NCBI GenBank assembly: GCA_031841125.1
Contig: CM063106.1
Coordinates: 67,072,101 to 67,136,100 of the forward strand
Origin: Acanthococcus lagerstroemiae
Taxonomy: Eukaryota; Arthropoda; Insecta; Hemiptera; Eriococcidae
Direction of reading: 5' to 3'
DNA: 64,000 nucleotides
The notes under the pieces were generated by a model. The model was given only the letters and a program-made list of their open reading frames with translations. It was not told the origin of the DNA and ran no database searches. The translations under genes were made by a program, and so were the position numbers. This document shows, piece by piece, positions 9,848 to 24,918 of this stretch; position 1 is the first letter of the stretch, and every line of letters starts with the position of its first letter.

Positions 9848-9858
9848 AATCGAAACAT
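9848..9858 (-). promoter_or_regulatory. Predicted transcript start and self-primer in the LTR
   Basis: The minus strand reads ATGTTTCGATT. This is the exact reverse complement of the 11 bases directly after the 5' LTR (minus strand of 9768-9778). In Tf1/sushi-type elements the first 11 bases of the RNA pair with the primer-binding site and prime reverse transcription, so this segment is the likely RNA 5' end. The TATA-like box at -27 agrees. An identical copy is in the 3' LTR at 874-884. Confidence 0.6.
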
Positions 9859-9880
9859 AAGCGTCTTCCTCGGGTGGAGA

Positions 9881-9885
9881 CTATA
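9881..9885 (-). promoter_or_regulatory. TATA-like box in the LTR
   Basis: The minus strand reads TATAG in the context ACTGTATAGTC, with its first base at -27 from the predicted transcript start at 9858. The same sequence is present in the 3' LTR. Assignment rests on spacing to the self-primer match, so it is an inference. Confidence 0.5.
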
Positions 9886-10067
9886 CAGTAAAACATAAAC
9901 GTGCGAGCGAATAAATACAACGTTGCTATCAAACGAGAGATACAATATTGATACCATCGATAATCGGGTTTTACATGATATAACAGTGCAGTTTGTTACA
10001 ATGGATTAAACAACACTAAACGTGCAAGTTTACAGAGAGTGCGAGCCATCGAGAACTCTTACATATC

Positions 10068-12580
10068 TACCTATAGATTTGTCAGGAAAATATTTTTCGT
10101 GGTACTATTTCTTACGTTTCACGCAACTGGACTATTTCTGTAACAGAATTTCATTAATTAGTGAATTTTAAGTACTCACTTAATTTGTTGTTATATTCCT
10201 TAGTCTCTCGACTAATAGGTTGCGTCTCTCCACTTTTTTCTCTCTCCAACCTTTCTTAGTTACTCATTGTTTTTGTAAGAGAAAGAATTACGTCTTTCGG
10301 CTTATTTTTGTAGTTTAGTACCATCTGAAACTAATAATCAACATGGGGTGGCGGGCTAACTCAGAATTTATGTGAATCTCGCAGCAGCAGCGCGCCCGCC
10401 TCTTGCCTCTCCGACCCCTATCCATGCTCGAGGCTCGAGCGTCTCTCCACTGTGTCAGCTGATCAGCACAGTATGCTGAAGTATTTACTTCACAAATAAT
10501 ACCTGTTGATTATACGTGATCGAAGTTATCCCATCAGAAAAAATGTTCAATAGCTCAGAAATTAGGCATTCCTTTGTTCGAGACTGGTGGGTGATCCGTA
10601 AGAGCTGGGGGGTTGATGTGTTCGTATGAAATCTAGGAAAGTTTTAGGCTACAAAAATTTTGGTACCCTTATTAAGAGGGGGCCATACAATTTTGAGCTG
10701 CGAAGCGGGTCAGCTAATAATAATATAATTCATTTACTTTAAAAAAGTTGCCATCAGTGATTTACTGATCAACTTTTACAAGCTTCGAAAAATTGAAAAA
10801 TTCACCGTTTCAAAAATTGCTTTTAACCAGTACTAATCTAATAATTGACCATACGAATAAGTGATACCTCAAGCATCAACCTTCTACTACATAATTCGGC
10901 CATTAAACCCGCCAAATAATTGATCATTTCACCACTAAAGGGCGATGTCTAACAAAAACTGCAAAGATCAAACTTGCCCCCTCCCGCGGCGTAGGGTCAC
11001 ATAGTTCAAATTCAACAAATCCATTTTCGGTACAAATGGAGTGAAAATGGCTTGTCGAAAGGTTCGTCGACCTTCTGTAAAACCAAGAGGGATTGTCTAA
11101 TCCAGAGCAGTATTGTAGCAGAGAGTTCACTTTACCTACCCATGATGGAAGAAACAAAAATTGTGCACTCTGTCGGTCACTCCTAAAATACAGAAAATGT
11201 GAATCTTAATCGGTAGATAATTGTACGTCACCTACTCAACCAGCGGATATATGCTGAAAAATCAGCAAGACTGGTCACTGATTGAATCCATGGTTGACTT
11301 ATCGTTTATTCAAATTTAGAAAGCGGAAACCTTTTTTTTTTTTTTTTACACTAATTTTGGGAGATTGTTGAACATAGACTGATAAAGTTGCTTCATAAGG
11401 ATCACCTGCTTCTAAATTTTGGGAAACTACAATACGATCTCATGTCCAGAACTTGACAGCCTTTCTAGTTTTTCTTCGTTTGTATTTAGGGCACGTACGG
11501 TCAATAAATATTGGAAAACTCTCATCTAAACTGTCTTAAACGTGGTGAGGAATACGACGCAAAATTGAAAGTACATGGGATAATAAATTTTCTCAGCAGC
11601 TGTTATTGGGTTTCCATGCTGCGAGAGCAGTTGTTGTTGATTTTCCGAGATTTCGAAGCTTTTACGGGAATTTATATACGAAATGAGAATGCATAAACAT
11701 CGACCTGGACCATCGCATCGCGTCGTGTAGATTAAAATCAATTTCTAGTTTCAGTCTCGCATTCGAATAGAAATTCGAAGTTAGCGTTACCGCGCGTGTT
11801 AGCCGAGATTTGCACTAAATTCGGTGGTGGTCTAGCTGTTTACTGCCAATAGTTTGCATTTGCAAATGAAATAGATTTGAAAACAGCTCGAGTAAACGTA
11901 TGCAGCACAATGCGCGGCACTTCAAAATTATTGTTCCATTGTTTATTTTTGTGCGAGGTTATTGAGCGTAGAATATGATGACTGGCAAGTATTGAGGAAT
12001 AAAATGTCAGCACTTGTGCCAAAATTAAGCTACCTAATGTTTAAAATTATTTCATTTCGAAATTTCGTTGTACTTTCTGAAATCGGCTCGTGTCTTTCAT
12101 TGAGGTGTGAGTATTCAGTTTTTTTTCTTTCTTTTCAGGGACGTGGCACCCAGAGAGGTCTCTCCCTAATTAAGGTATTCGGTCGAAAACATATCGTCTA
12201 GTTTGGGAAAATACGATTACAGAAATGTCTATTCTTACAACTCAAACTCTCCGTTTTTTATTCACTTTGCCCATAAAATTTGATCAAATTCAGTTCGAAA
12301 ATTAGTTTTTTCTTCCCTCCCAATGATGTGCACATTGCTGCCTCATATTCTCGTATTTTTGATAGTCAGTAATCGACATTCAAACTTTAGAATTCGCAAT
12401 TGCTTCCACTATTTGGTATTTAGAATGTGTACCCAATAGGCATGCAATATTTCATCAAATATCATTGACACTTCATTCCGCAATTCGGTTCTGAATAACC
12501 AAAAACTGAAAGTAAGACAAATGGGAGCAATCTGAGAATGAGAATGGAGAGATTTTTTGTCCCATAATACGTACTAGGGC
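10068..12580. other. Non-coding stretch
   Basis: No recognisable gene. A frame on the minus strand at 10924-11157 (77 residues) matches no family I know. Around 10380-10470 the sequence is GC-richer (GCAGCAGCAGCGCGCCCGCC) and then returns to AT-rich DNA. Confidence 0.45.
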
Positions 12581-12598
12581 TGCCCTATTGACGATTTT

Positions 12599-12955
12599 AG
12601 CATCCGCAGCAGCACGCAGCGATTCTGAGTGAGACAGTCGCGTTCGCTGCTGGTGCGGAAAAACAAAGTTTCAGCAGCATTTCGCAGCAAAAACATGTTC
12701 GCAGTGGTGCGGAGAAAAGATCTGTCAGCAGCATTCATGACCCGTTGTTCACTGCGCACTGCTGATGAAATCAGAATCAGCAGCTGATTCAAATGGTTTT
12801 TCAGTAGCTACTCTCTGCTGGATTTTTATTCCGTGGTGGAAATAAATCGATTCTGCTGCTGCATTTTGCAGCGGAAAAACAGTAGTTCTAACTGTGGTCC
12901 GCAGCTACAATTCTCTACTTTGCGGTAGACAGCGTATTGCAGTTTCTCTTCTCAT
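12599..12955. repeat. Left subterminal GCAGC array
   Basis: Roughly two dozen GCAGC, GCTGC or CGCAGC-like words occur in 350 bases, often as CCGCAGC or TTCGCAGC spaced by 10-20 bases. Open frames across it are repeat artefacts. Confidence 0.75.
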
Positions 12956-13230
12956 TTACAATTTATAAAATTGAACTAGTAAAAATACAAAGTAACTGGT
13001 CGCCAAAAAAATTAATAATATCAATGATTCTTGAAATTATTTATGTAAACATACGAGTATAAAACTTTCAAAATTGCTCAAACCCAAGAATACGGGTGAC
13101 CTCTGGCGATTTGGTGACCTCATTGGTTACTTCATGTGGTTTGGTGACCACATTTGTCTCTGAAATAAATTACAATGTTGAATAACTACATTGTATTTTC
13201 AAGTTCGTTTTTAGAAATTACACACAGAAG

Positions 13231-13402
13231 CAGGGCGTAGCTACGGGAGGGGGGGGACGTTTGAACCCCCACCCACCCCTGGGATCGGCCGACAATGGGA
13301 AAAAATTAAAATTTATTCTAATAATAGTAAGTATTACACCCGTAATGTTGTAAAAGTGAAACGAACCCCCTTCCTTTCATACCAAGTCTGGCTACGCCAC
13401 TT
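13231..13402. mobile_element. hAT-like MITE (172 bp)
   Basis: The tips are CAGGGCGTAGCTACGGG and, reversed, AAGTGGCGTAGCCAG. The same GGCGTAGC core ends the element at 48942. Flanks CACAGAAG and ATTAGAAG share their last five bases, a decayed 8-base duplication. The inside holds G and C runs and an AT-rich centre. Confidence 0.65.
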
Positions 13403-13451
13403 ATTAGAAGCAACAATTTGGTAAGGCTTATGTTCTGCAATTTTTCAAATG

Positions 13452-16440
<2,989 letters not shown>

Positions 16441-16494
16441 TAACATCACCGGTAGCTACAAGCCATTGTTTCATTCTGATATCAACGTTAGCTG

Positions 16495-16800
16495 CTAAAA
16501 AAATTCAATTATCCGCAGCGTTCCACTGCTTAGTCGCAGTAAAATCAAACGCTGCTGTATACTATCCAACATTTAACCGCTGAATGCTGCTAAGTTTCAT
16601 CATCTACATCAGCAGTGTAGTGGATAATTGTTTTAAATTGCTGCGTAACGCTGCTGTCTCTATGTGTACTCTGCGGAATCATTTCAAAATCCGCAGCAGA
16701 CAAGTCTTGAGGTCTGCCGTTTGATCTGCTCACATCGCAGCGTAACGCTGCAGAATTGTATAAACGCTGCATTGATTCTCATAATTTCGCAGCGGAAAAC
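16495..16800. repeat. Right subterminal GCAGC array
   Basis: About 18 GCAGC/GCTGC/CGCAG words in 300 bases, including CCGCAGCG and AACGCTGC variants. It mirrors the left array. Confidence 0.75.
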
Positions 16801-16854
16801 TGAAAATTCGCTACAACCAGGAGCTGAATTTTGACCGATTTCGTCAATAGGGTG

Positions 16855-17996
16855 TGTTAGACTTATTTAAGACTCACGAAGAGTCATCCAGAGGGGCAGA
16901 GCTTTTCTAAACTCTTGGTGATTTCTTACAGAAGTTTTCAGGCATGTGTAAGTTTTAACAAAAGTGCCTTGTTTCAGGCTATTCTAGGCTTGGTTGAGAT
17001 TTCTGAAAACTTTTTCAAACTTGTTCAAGACTTTTTTGAAATCTTCAGTTGTTTGAGGTTCATTTGGATTAGTTGATGATTTCCGAATCACCACATTGAC
17101 TCAATTGTGACCAGTACCTTGGATGTCACATTTTGGTTAAAAAATTTTCAGAATGCCACTTCATAACAAGACATTCATATTCAGTAAAAAAAAACAAAAA
17201 AAAAACACACTAGCAGTGCACCACATATCTCTATTCTTTATATTAGGAAAAAAAAAAAAAAAAAAAAAAATGAAAATCACAAAAATTTATAAAATTACTC
17301 GTATTATATTACAGGACCTCCTTCCACACCACATTTGCAGTTTCATAGCTTCCAGGTTGTACTTGGATTTGTAAATTATTAAACGAAGTTGTCCGCGACA
17401 GAGCTACGTTGTCCATGACTGAAGACATACTCGGGTAGATATATCCCAACCTTCTCCAGCGTCTGTCCCTGGTCAAACTTTTCATCATATATAACATCTT
17501 TTACTAAGGACCTATTTTCTTTTATCGCTGATTCTGCGCTGATTTTTCTCCGAATTTTCGATTTTCGTCATAATGAACTATTTAAAAAAAAAGGAACTTT
17601 GACGTCATTTTGTGGACCTTGTATGAGAGATGAGAGGAAAATGTAAATACGTTATTTATAGAAAATTTAATGAGCTCTAATTTTTTATTCCTAACAAATT
17701 ACATTTAACTCAATATTTAGCAAGTTATAAGACAAAAACTGGTTTTTCACCCCTTGAACCCACAATAGGCGGCGACGCTCCACTCCGCTCGACGGTGGGT
17801 TTTCAGGCGATAATAACGATCACATGTAGATGATATTTATAACTTTTCAGCTTCCCACCAATTTTTCCCATTCCATACTCTTTTTTTCCTGAGCTAATTC
17901 GAAATGGTGGGCTTTCTTAAGCGTTGGCTGACGTATCTTTTTGTCTCATATCCACTGCTGAAAATAACCACTAGTGGCAAAGTGTAGTCGCTCTAG
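16855..17996. other. Non-coding stretch with A runs
   Basis: No gene recognised. An A run of about 20 bases lies at 17249-17270. Sequence between 17500 and 17990 is unique-looking, and the LINE remnant starts at its end. Confidence 0.45.
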
Positions 17997-19331
17997 GAAA
18001 ACATAACAAAAATATTAGAGAAGGCAGTAAAGTTTCAACTAAATAAATTTTCGAAAAAAACCAAATTCTTTTCCAACAATAAATTGGGATTCAGGAATAA
18101 TATGGGAACAGAAGAAGCTATCAATAACCTGCACATCAAAATATCCAAATATTTAGATGAAAACAAAAAATGTCTAGCGATCTTTCAAGACCTCTCTAAA
18201 GCATTTGATCTAGTAAATCATCAAAAACTAATTGGAAAAATTGAAAGAGCACAAAGTACTAAGTTGGGTCACCTCATACTTGGAAAATAGGAAACAAAAA
18301 GTAAGAATAGGAACAACAGAAAGCGAGATCCTCACACTAAAAGGAGGCACGCCACAAGGTTCTGCCTTGTCACCGTTACTCTTCCTAATTTATATTAATG
18401 ACTTGACTGAAATTAACGTAGAGGGAGAAATAATTTCATATGCAGATGACACCGTCATAATAGAAAAAGGAGATAGCTGGGAAGAAACCAGGGGGAAAGC
18501 CGAAAAATATATTAGAAAAGTAATAACCTGGCTGAATGATAATGAACTGATACTGAACCGAACCAAAAAAAAAACTAAATCAGTACAATTTGCACTAAAA
18601 AATAAGAAAAATAACGAGGAAGTAGATATTAACGTTCATACAAATCAGTGTAATAGAAATGATAAATGTTTTCAATTAAACAATAATTGCCAGCAAATAA
18701 ATACCGTCGACTCTATGAAATATTTAGGGATAATAATAGATAAAAATCTAAATTGGAAACAACAAGGCAAATATTTAGCAAAGAAACTATTAAAGTCTAT
18801 TTTTATTGCAATTCAATTCTCTCAAGAAGTAAAGCGCATTCTTTACACAGCGATAGTTCAATCAAAAATACAGTACGGAATATCAAGCTGGGGGCAGCCT
18901 ATAAAACTAATTTAAAACCAGTTACTGTTAGCCAAAAAAAATTCTTGAAAATACTTTACAAAAAACCAAAAAGATTTAGCTCTGTACTACTTTTTGAGGA
19001 AACAAAGGCACGAACTTTGGAAAAACTACATGAAATAAGTGCAATAAAATACGTGAAAAAACATAATTTACTAACGAAATACAGCAAAACTAACACTAGA
19101 CTGACGAGGAACATACAATTTATAGTAACATTACCAAAAATAAAAACTAACATAGGTAAAACAAACAGCATTTACACTGGACTCAAAAACTTTAACAAAC
19201 TTGATCAGCAGAATAGGGAAAAAATAATACAAACTAACAACAGAACTTACAAAACTTTGATAAGAAATGCAGTTACTAATACAACTACTAATTACAGAAA
19301 CAAAAAACAGCGCAGCATACAGTCCGACTAA
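17997..19331 (+). pseudogene. Broken LINE reverse transcriptase (5'-truncated)
   Basis: The C-terminal half of a non-LTR retrotransposon ORF2. Frame 1 runs from 17997 with LGFRNNMGTEEAI (an RT fingers motif) and AFDLVNH. A frame change near 18240 leads into the second frame, with GTPQGSALSPLLF and the catalytic YADD. A second change near 18890 leads into a basic C-terminal region ending at 19331. No endonuclease is left, which fits the usual 5' truncation of LINE insertions. The clade looks Jockey/CR1-like, but this is not certain from motifs alone. Confidence 0.85.
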
Positions 19332-19505
19332 TAACAACCGCAATATATGTAACTATTGTAACGAATAAGTAGTGCACTAACTAAAGAAATTGTAGGAAGA
19401 AAAAAAGAAGGGGGAAAAAATGTAATTTAGTGCCGTTGCCAAACACGAGCCTAGCTCAGTTAGTAACGAAATACACCATTTTTCAATTTCAATTTTCAAT
19501 TCATT
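19332..19505 (+). repeat. LINE 3' untranslated region and TTTCAA-type tail
   Basis: Continues from the LINE frame with A-rich sequence and finishes in a short run of TTTCAATTTCAATTTTCAA. Such simple tails are common at LINE 3' ends. The exact end is uncertain. Confidence 0.5.
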
Positions 19506-19803
19506 CTTTTGTTACACTCTTCGCGGTGAGGCAGTGAACACCTTTTAGACGTTTTGAAAATGTGAATATTTTCAGTCAAAATGAATCTTACTAGTAAAAG
19601 TGTGTCCGTCCAATGAAACCACGTTATCTAATCAACTAGTCAACAGTCTAGTTCAACCAAATAACAAACTTTAGGATGGTGCGATGAGACGTATGGCGAT
19701 GCACGGATGCCAAAGTGGCCCCTATGACACCGCACCTCCGGCCCCGGAAACTACCCTTTCGAGTATCGCATCAGTGGCCGGAGAAACAAACTTTAGGAAC
19801 GGC
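19506..19803. other. Short non-coding spacer
   Basis: Nothing recognised between the LINE tail and the next element. Confidence 0.4.
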
Positions 19804-19811
19804 GTAACAAT

Positions 19812-20154
19812 CAGGGACGTACCGATTTGGGGGGGGGAGGGGTCAGCAATTGGGAGATTTCACTATTTCAGTCAGGCGGAGTTGGGAAAATCCAACAAGG
19901 CAAAAGATTTTTTTTTGCTGCTTTGATACTTGGGAATTGAATTAAGAAGTCGGAAAAACCCAACAAATGAAACGGGTTTTTTTCTTTTGCTTTGATACTT
20001 GTGAATTTTGAGTTGAGTCAGCTGGAAAAATCCAACGAGTCAAAAGGTTCTTTTTGGCTTTGATACTTGGGAGTTTTGACTTGAGTCAGTTGTTGGGACT
20101 TTCACAGTTTTTACTCCCCTTTCCCCCCAGGAAAAAGTCTTTGGTACGTCCCTG
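19812..20154. mobile_element. hAT-like MITE with internal tandem repeats (343 bp)
   Basis: The tips are CAGGGACGTACC and GGTACGTCCCTG, a perfect 12-base inverted repeat. It is flanked by GTAACAAT (19804-19811) and GTGACAAT (20155-20162), an 8-base duplication with one mismatch. Three copies of a roughly 70-base unit lie inside (starting near 19882, 19950 and 20021), sharing GGAAAAATCCAAC and TTTGATACTTGG. Confidence 0.88.
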
Positions 20155-20162
20155 GTGACAAT

Positions 20163-22149
20163 AAAGAATAAAATACAACCAATCTACTAAATCGCGAGTA
20201 CTGCTGGCGAAATCAGTGCTGATGGAAAATTATAAGAAAAATCACCTCAAATTGTTCATAAATGTCAAGTGTAACTAATATTTGGACGACATCTCGAAGA
20301 GATACACCCGATTACTCGTATATATTCTTTCAAAACTCGCTTAAATTTCTCGAGTTCTTAGCTGCGAAAGGCCGTGTCTTGCATAATTTTCGAACGTTCA
20401 ATATTCAAGCCGTAAGTTAAAATTCCATTTCAAACGCCGTTTCGCCTGGTAACCCTTTTTTGAAACTTTTCTGCTAAGTAATTCGTTTACGCTTCTGTAT
20501 CGCGTTTTCCTGTCTAACAAGTTTCCCAATTCCTCTTTGGAAATTTTCTGAAGTTCGCGAAGAAAATTTAAAAGCTTCGTTCGGCGAACAACCTTCGAAG
20601 TTTGATTATTTTGTTTTGTTTTCCAGAACGCATTAGCCAGTTACGACTTCAGCAGTAATGATCAATTTCCGTATCCAAGATACACGGACGACTGGTTCAA
20701 CAGGTAAAGAAAACCTCAAAGCTAATTTTCGTTTACTATTATAGTTGTAATTGATCGGAGGGAATGTTTCTCTTTTCATTTTTGCATTCAAATGCAAAAG
20801 ATAACCAACTTCCTTATGAAGCTGGATCAAAGTAAATTGAAAAACCACGAGGCCGGTAAACTTTCCGGTAGATTTTCCGATTCGTAGTAGCCACGTATAA
20901 TTGGAAAGGAGACATATAAGTACGTGCTCGAGAATTCTCATCAATATCCCTCTTTCTTGGGCCGGTCTTTTACGTCATATGTCACACAAACGAGATCTTT
21001 TCGTCTGAAAAACCGTCGAATTTTCCGATCTTCCCTCTTGGGAGATATCAGAACACGTCGAAATCGATATAACCACATTAAAGGCAACGAATATTGTGCA
21101 CCAATCGCGTTTGTTGTTCTTAAGTATCGATGGATGTATTGTTGGAAATTCCCAAATCGTGTGACTTGCTCGTCGCGCCAACGAGTTGGCATTTATTGTA
21201 CGTATAGTGTTAGGTACGCCGTGTTTGCTGAGTATACTCGATAGGTACTTGTACAAAAATTGTTATGCCAAGTGACACCTTTAACTGCGCAACAAAAGTT
21301 GCCGTATTAATGAAATAAGTCTAACATATAAGAGACGATAGTGTTAAACAAATTTGCAAAATTCTGTCATTTAAGAAGTAATAGTTAGCTTGTCGAAAAT
21401 ACTTTTATAAAATTGCTAAGTACTGTTGAAAAACTGCTCAAGACTACTTAAATTCAGTATTTTCCTCAATTCGAGTATTTTTTTAATGGGTAGAGGAAGT
21501 GGTACAAATCTGGAGAAAACGTTCTTCTAATCTTCTACAGTTCTACATCTACATATAAATTTAATTCCACCAATTCAGCTGGCATCTTAGGAAATCGTAA
21601 TTCTTCATCCGCTATAGACGAAAGAAGAAATTCATTTCGATTCAAATGAAGAATTTTATTTCAATTCTAATAAAGTTCACAACTTGAACAGGCATGACCG
21701 AGATTATTACCAATACTACCAAAACTTGTTAATGAAACGGGTATACAGTTTTGAGAACATCGAAAGTACCTTATCTTTATAACTTTAGAACTCAGCACTG
21801 ATACAGAATGATCGGAAAATGTATCTGTAACAGTATGTAATCATGATCTTCTGTAATCGGCATTGTAAGAACGAGTAAGTGGCATCGTACATATCCTACA
21901 AATATTACGTTACGTACGTTCAAGATACGAAATGATAAAGTACAGAATGCATCATCCTGTGAGTTATCCGGATTGCACTGAACAATCCTGTAAGACAATA
22001 AAAAATAAATGACGATGCTACGATGCCGATGTCACGCTACATCGTTCTTCTACTATTATCTGATTACGGTTACATATCTTGACACCGTTACTGTTACTGC
22101 ATCGCATATTCCCACAATCACCACAGAGAGGAACGCCGTTGTTTTGTTC
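20163..22149. other. Non-coding stretch
   Basis: No gene recognised. Frames around 20924-21256 are open on both strands but match nothing known. The sequence looks single-copy within this window. Confidence 0.4.
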
Positions 22150-22590
22150 TAAGGTACAACGCTGAGACTTCATCCCCCGAAACCTAAAACGGAATACGAA
22201 AAACTAGGCATTAATCCTTTCATCATATTTATGAGACACCATTATTTCTTTTATTCCTTTAAACATTTGCTGATAAAGAGTACCACAGAAATAGACATTT
22301 GGGAACATGTTTCAGTTAATCCAGATTTGATCAGAATGCGTGAACCATTCCCACACATCATTGGTGACAGAATTCACATTCGAATTAAGCTAAAAATATG
22401 CAACATCACTACTGCGAAAAGAATGTACTGCTGATAAGACGAATTTCCTACTGGACATGTTCTATTTAGCTCGATTCAAACGAACTCGTACACTTATAAT
22501 CCATTCTATAAATTAGCAAGCAGCTTAACCTCTTCTAAATCCAGTGAAGCGTTTTCCTCAATTTTCAAAATCTTTTTCAACGGAAACAGT
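22150..22590. repeat. Dispersed repeat family A, diverged copy
   Basis: Shares CATATTTATGAGACA, a TGATAAAAGTACCA-like phrase and CCTCTTCTAAATCCAGT with 30050-30260, in the same order and orientation. Non-coding. Confidence 0.6.
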
Positions 22591-22734
22591 ATTCCAATTT
22601 TTAATAATAACAGTGCAATAACTGGAGAAGAATAAAATCTTATGAAATCGAAATAATTTGGATCGATATAATAACGCATTAGAACCGAGCAACCGCAGTA
22701 GGATCAAGATCGATGAGCACTACTGAAGAAGAAG

Positions 22735-23410
22735 AAACCGAGAGGAAAAAATAAAGTAATTGCAAGAGGCTCGTTGCCGACCCTAATGAAATCGAAATAA
22801 TTACTTATTATTGCTTTTATTATTTTTAATTAATTGATTTCTCGAAACTTTGAGCGCCACTGAACTGAACTGTGACTCTGATCCTCTCAGATCAACACAT
22901 CTGAAATGACACGCCACTGGACTGAACTTGAACGGATGAGAAGAGAAGAGAGAGCAATTGCAGTAAGCTGGGCTACTCGTAGCCGACCCTAAAAAAAGGT
23001 TTTTGCCTACAAATCCGACCCTCTTTATCGCCAAATTCACACGTGTATATGAAATTGCATATTCAATTCCCCGTAAATTCGCCAGTGAGCTCAACCGTCA
23101 ACAGCGTGAAGTTAATTAGGTAATAACTCCGGACACTAATAACTAGTCATGATTTCATCTTATTGGCAGGTCAGGCTTTAGAAGACAGGACCTGTGCCCC
23201 TAGCCCTCATTAACAGAGGGCTCCACCAAATGAAGAAAAATTAAAAAATAGAAATAAAAGTTTTTTTTTTCGATCTTCGAACAGTTATCCATGTGCACGA
23301 AAAATGCCACCTTTGATAACGCATCCTCCCCGTTAAAGGTTATCAGTCTAAAAAGTGGGGAGGGAAATCCACCAAACTTCGGTCCTGAAGCCAAAAATTC
23401 CCAAATCCGA
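22735..23410 (+). repeat. Dispersed repeat family B
   Basis: An inverted, diverged copy of 49200-50130. Shared landmarks include TTGCAAGAGGCTCGTTGCC, TTTTTGCCTACAAATCC, a GAATTGCATATTCAATTC-like phrase, and a terminal block with AACAGAGGGCTCCACCAAA. Both copies carry the same internal hAT-like block (here from about 23168), so that block entered before the copies separated. A small fragment is also at 33305-33400. Confidence 0.75.
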
Positions 23411-23439
23411 TAAGAAATGCTTTTTTATTATTATTTTTA

Positions 23440-24020
23440 CCCGCACTGTACAGAGTATCACTTATTTCCTAATAACATATGACCGCGGATTTCGCCACAG
23501 ACTTCACGTCTGTCTTGGACGGTGGAGGGGGCTAATCTCCCCTTGCCCGCCCGCCTATTTCTGGACATGTGCCTCCCCTTTTCCCTCCAATTTTTCCTGT
23601 CCCATATATGTCTTCTCCACAAGGGGCCGAGTAACTTTCGTAATAAGACTCTTCACCGCGTAGTGGGACTTCCTTTCTCTTTTTACTAATTGTACGAAGT
23701 CCACCCTTCCACCCGTTTTCCCACCTTCCATCCCCCTGTCTCCAGATGTGTCCTCCGTACCTCCATTTATTTCTTATTACCACTTCTCCTAAATCATCCG
23801 ACCCAGTTTTTGCCCTAATCCCTGAACATTCAATTTTGTCTTTTACCTTTATACCCATCATACTACGCTCCATCGCTCTTTGGGTTGTCTGCAACCGCTT
23901 GATGTTTGCTTTGGTTAACACCCATGTCTGGGCCCCATATGTCAATACTGGCTGCACACAACTCGTCCAGACCCCAAACTTAGTTGGTATTGAGAAGCGG
24001 CCTTTGAAGAAGCTCTTCAA
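23440..24020 (-). pseudogene. LINE ORF2 C-terminal remnant
   Basis: Minus-strand frame 23532-24020 carries VLTYGAQTWVLTKANIKRL, QRAMERSMMGIKVKDKI and KWRYGGHIWRQGDGRW. These are the typical C-terminal blocks of insect RTE/CR1-like reverse transcriptases. After GLRTISKKRK the homology shifts frame and fades. The RT core with its catalytic residues is absent. Confidence 0.8.
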
Positions 24021-24918
24021 TTTCCAAAATTTCTTCCAGCCACTAGTGATACGATTTCAGAGTTCCTTTCAAGAAATGCTTTAAAGTGAGAAAAAAATAT
24101 TGGGAGGCTGAAAATAAGGTATCGAAGGTTGAAGGGATGTATTAACATCCTAGAGGCTTACAGCCTGAGAATTTTTTTGTCCCTCACGTGCAGAACTGTA
24201 ACTCAAAACGGGGTTACTTGTTCGTAAAACATTTTTTATGTAAGATTTTTTTGGTTTTAGTGAATGTACTGATTGTATAATACATTCTACGAAATATAGC
24301 AAGAAACCTAAATTTTGGGTCAATACTTTGCCCCTGAAACCAACGGTGACGATTACATTTCATTGGAGAGTGGAGAGGGACTAGCATTTTTTATTTAAAT
24401 CAACTTTTTCTCGGGGGGGGGGGGGTATTAAACTAAAGATTTTGGAGTTAGAAATGTCCTATATTTTGCGAAACATGCTAAGAATTTCTTTTGTGTCCAG
24501 ATTATTTTATTTGGGAAAGGGCAATGCCATCTAAATTTTTCATTGAGGGAAATCAGTCCCAAACCTCTAGGATCGCCACCGTTTCCTGGAACCCCGGATG
24601 ATAAAACATTCTTCAGATTTCCGGAAATTTTTATTGTGCTGATCAGTATAGAACTTGCTCATTTTAATCCTTTCCTGGCTACATTTTTCCACTTCAATAA
24701 GAATATTTGAAATGTCATTTCTCCATAACATGAAAAATTCCACTCATCAAAATCGACAAGACACTGCAAGCTTTTTGGCTGTAATCTGTCATAAATTTGA
24801 TGAAATCTAGCGGTTAGTATTTTGAGAACCATAAAATCCAAATTTGAGATTTGAACATATTCATGTGTACAATGTCATACAATGTAACTATGATGTGGTT
24901 CCCTTTCAGATATTGAGG
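24021..24918. other. Non-coding stretch with a G run
   Basis: No gene recognised. A run of about 13 G bases is near 24414. Confidence 0.4.

Larger units (their letters stand above)
805..10063 (-). mobile_element. Ty3/gypsy-type LTR retrotransposon, nearly intact, with a nested insertion
   Basis: A complete minus-strand LTR element. The 5' LTR is at 9779-10063. The 3' LTR is 805-1002 plus 5414-5500, and together these pieces equal the 285 bases of the other copy. LTRs start TGTAAG and end CTTACA, and TATC is duplicated outside them. In transcription order it carries gag, protease, reverse transcriptase, RNase H and integrase, an order typical of Ty3/gypsy. There is no envelope-like frame, because pol ends inside the 3' LTR. 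The LTRs differ only at 985 (A) versus 9959 (G), so the insertion is young. Removing the 4409-base insertion at 1003-5411 gives an element of about 4.85 kb, compact for this superfamily. One frame change in RNase H interrupts pol. Confidence 0.96.
9779..10063 (-). repeat. 5' LTR (285 bp)
   Basis: An uninterrupted LTR starting TGTAAG and ending CTTACA, flanked outside by TATC (10064-10067). Read on the minus strand it has a TATA-like box (9881-9885) 27 bases before a predicted start at 9858. That predicts a U3 of about 205 bases and R plus U5 of about 80 bases. Confidence 0.96.

Noticed and set aside
10924..11157. 77-residue minus-strand frame as a host gene
   Set aside because: No recognised family, splice context or codon pattern. 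The length is within chance for this window.
20924..21256. Overlapping open frames on both strands as a coding exon
   Set aside because: Open on both strands without a recognised motif, so coding status cannot be supported.
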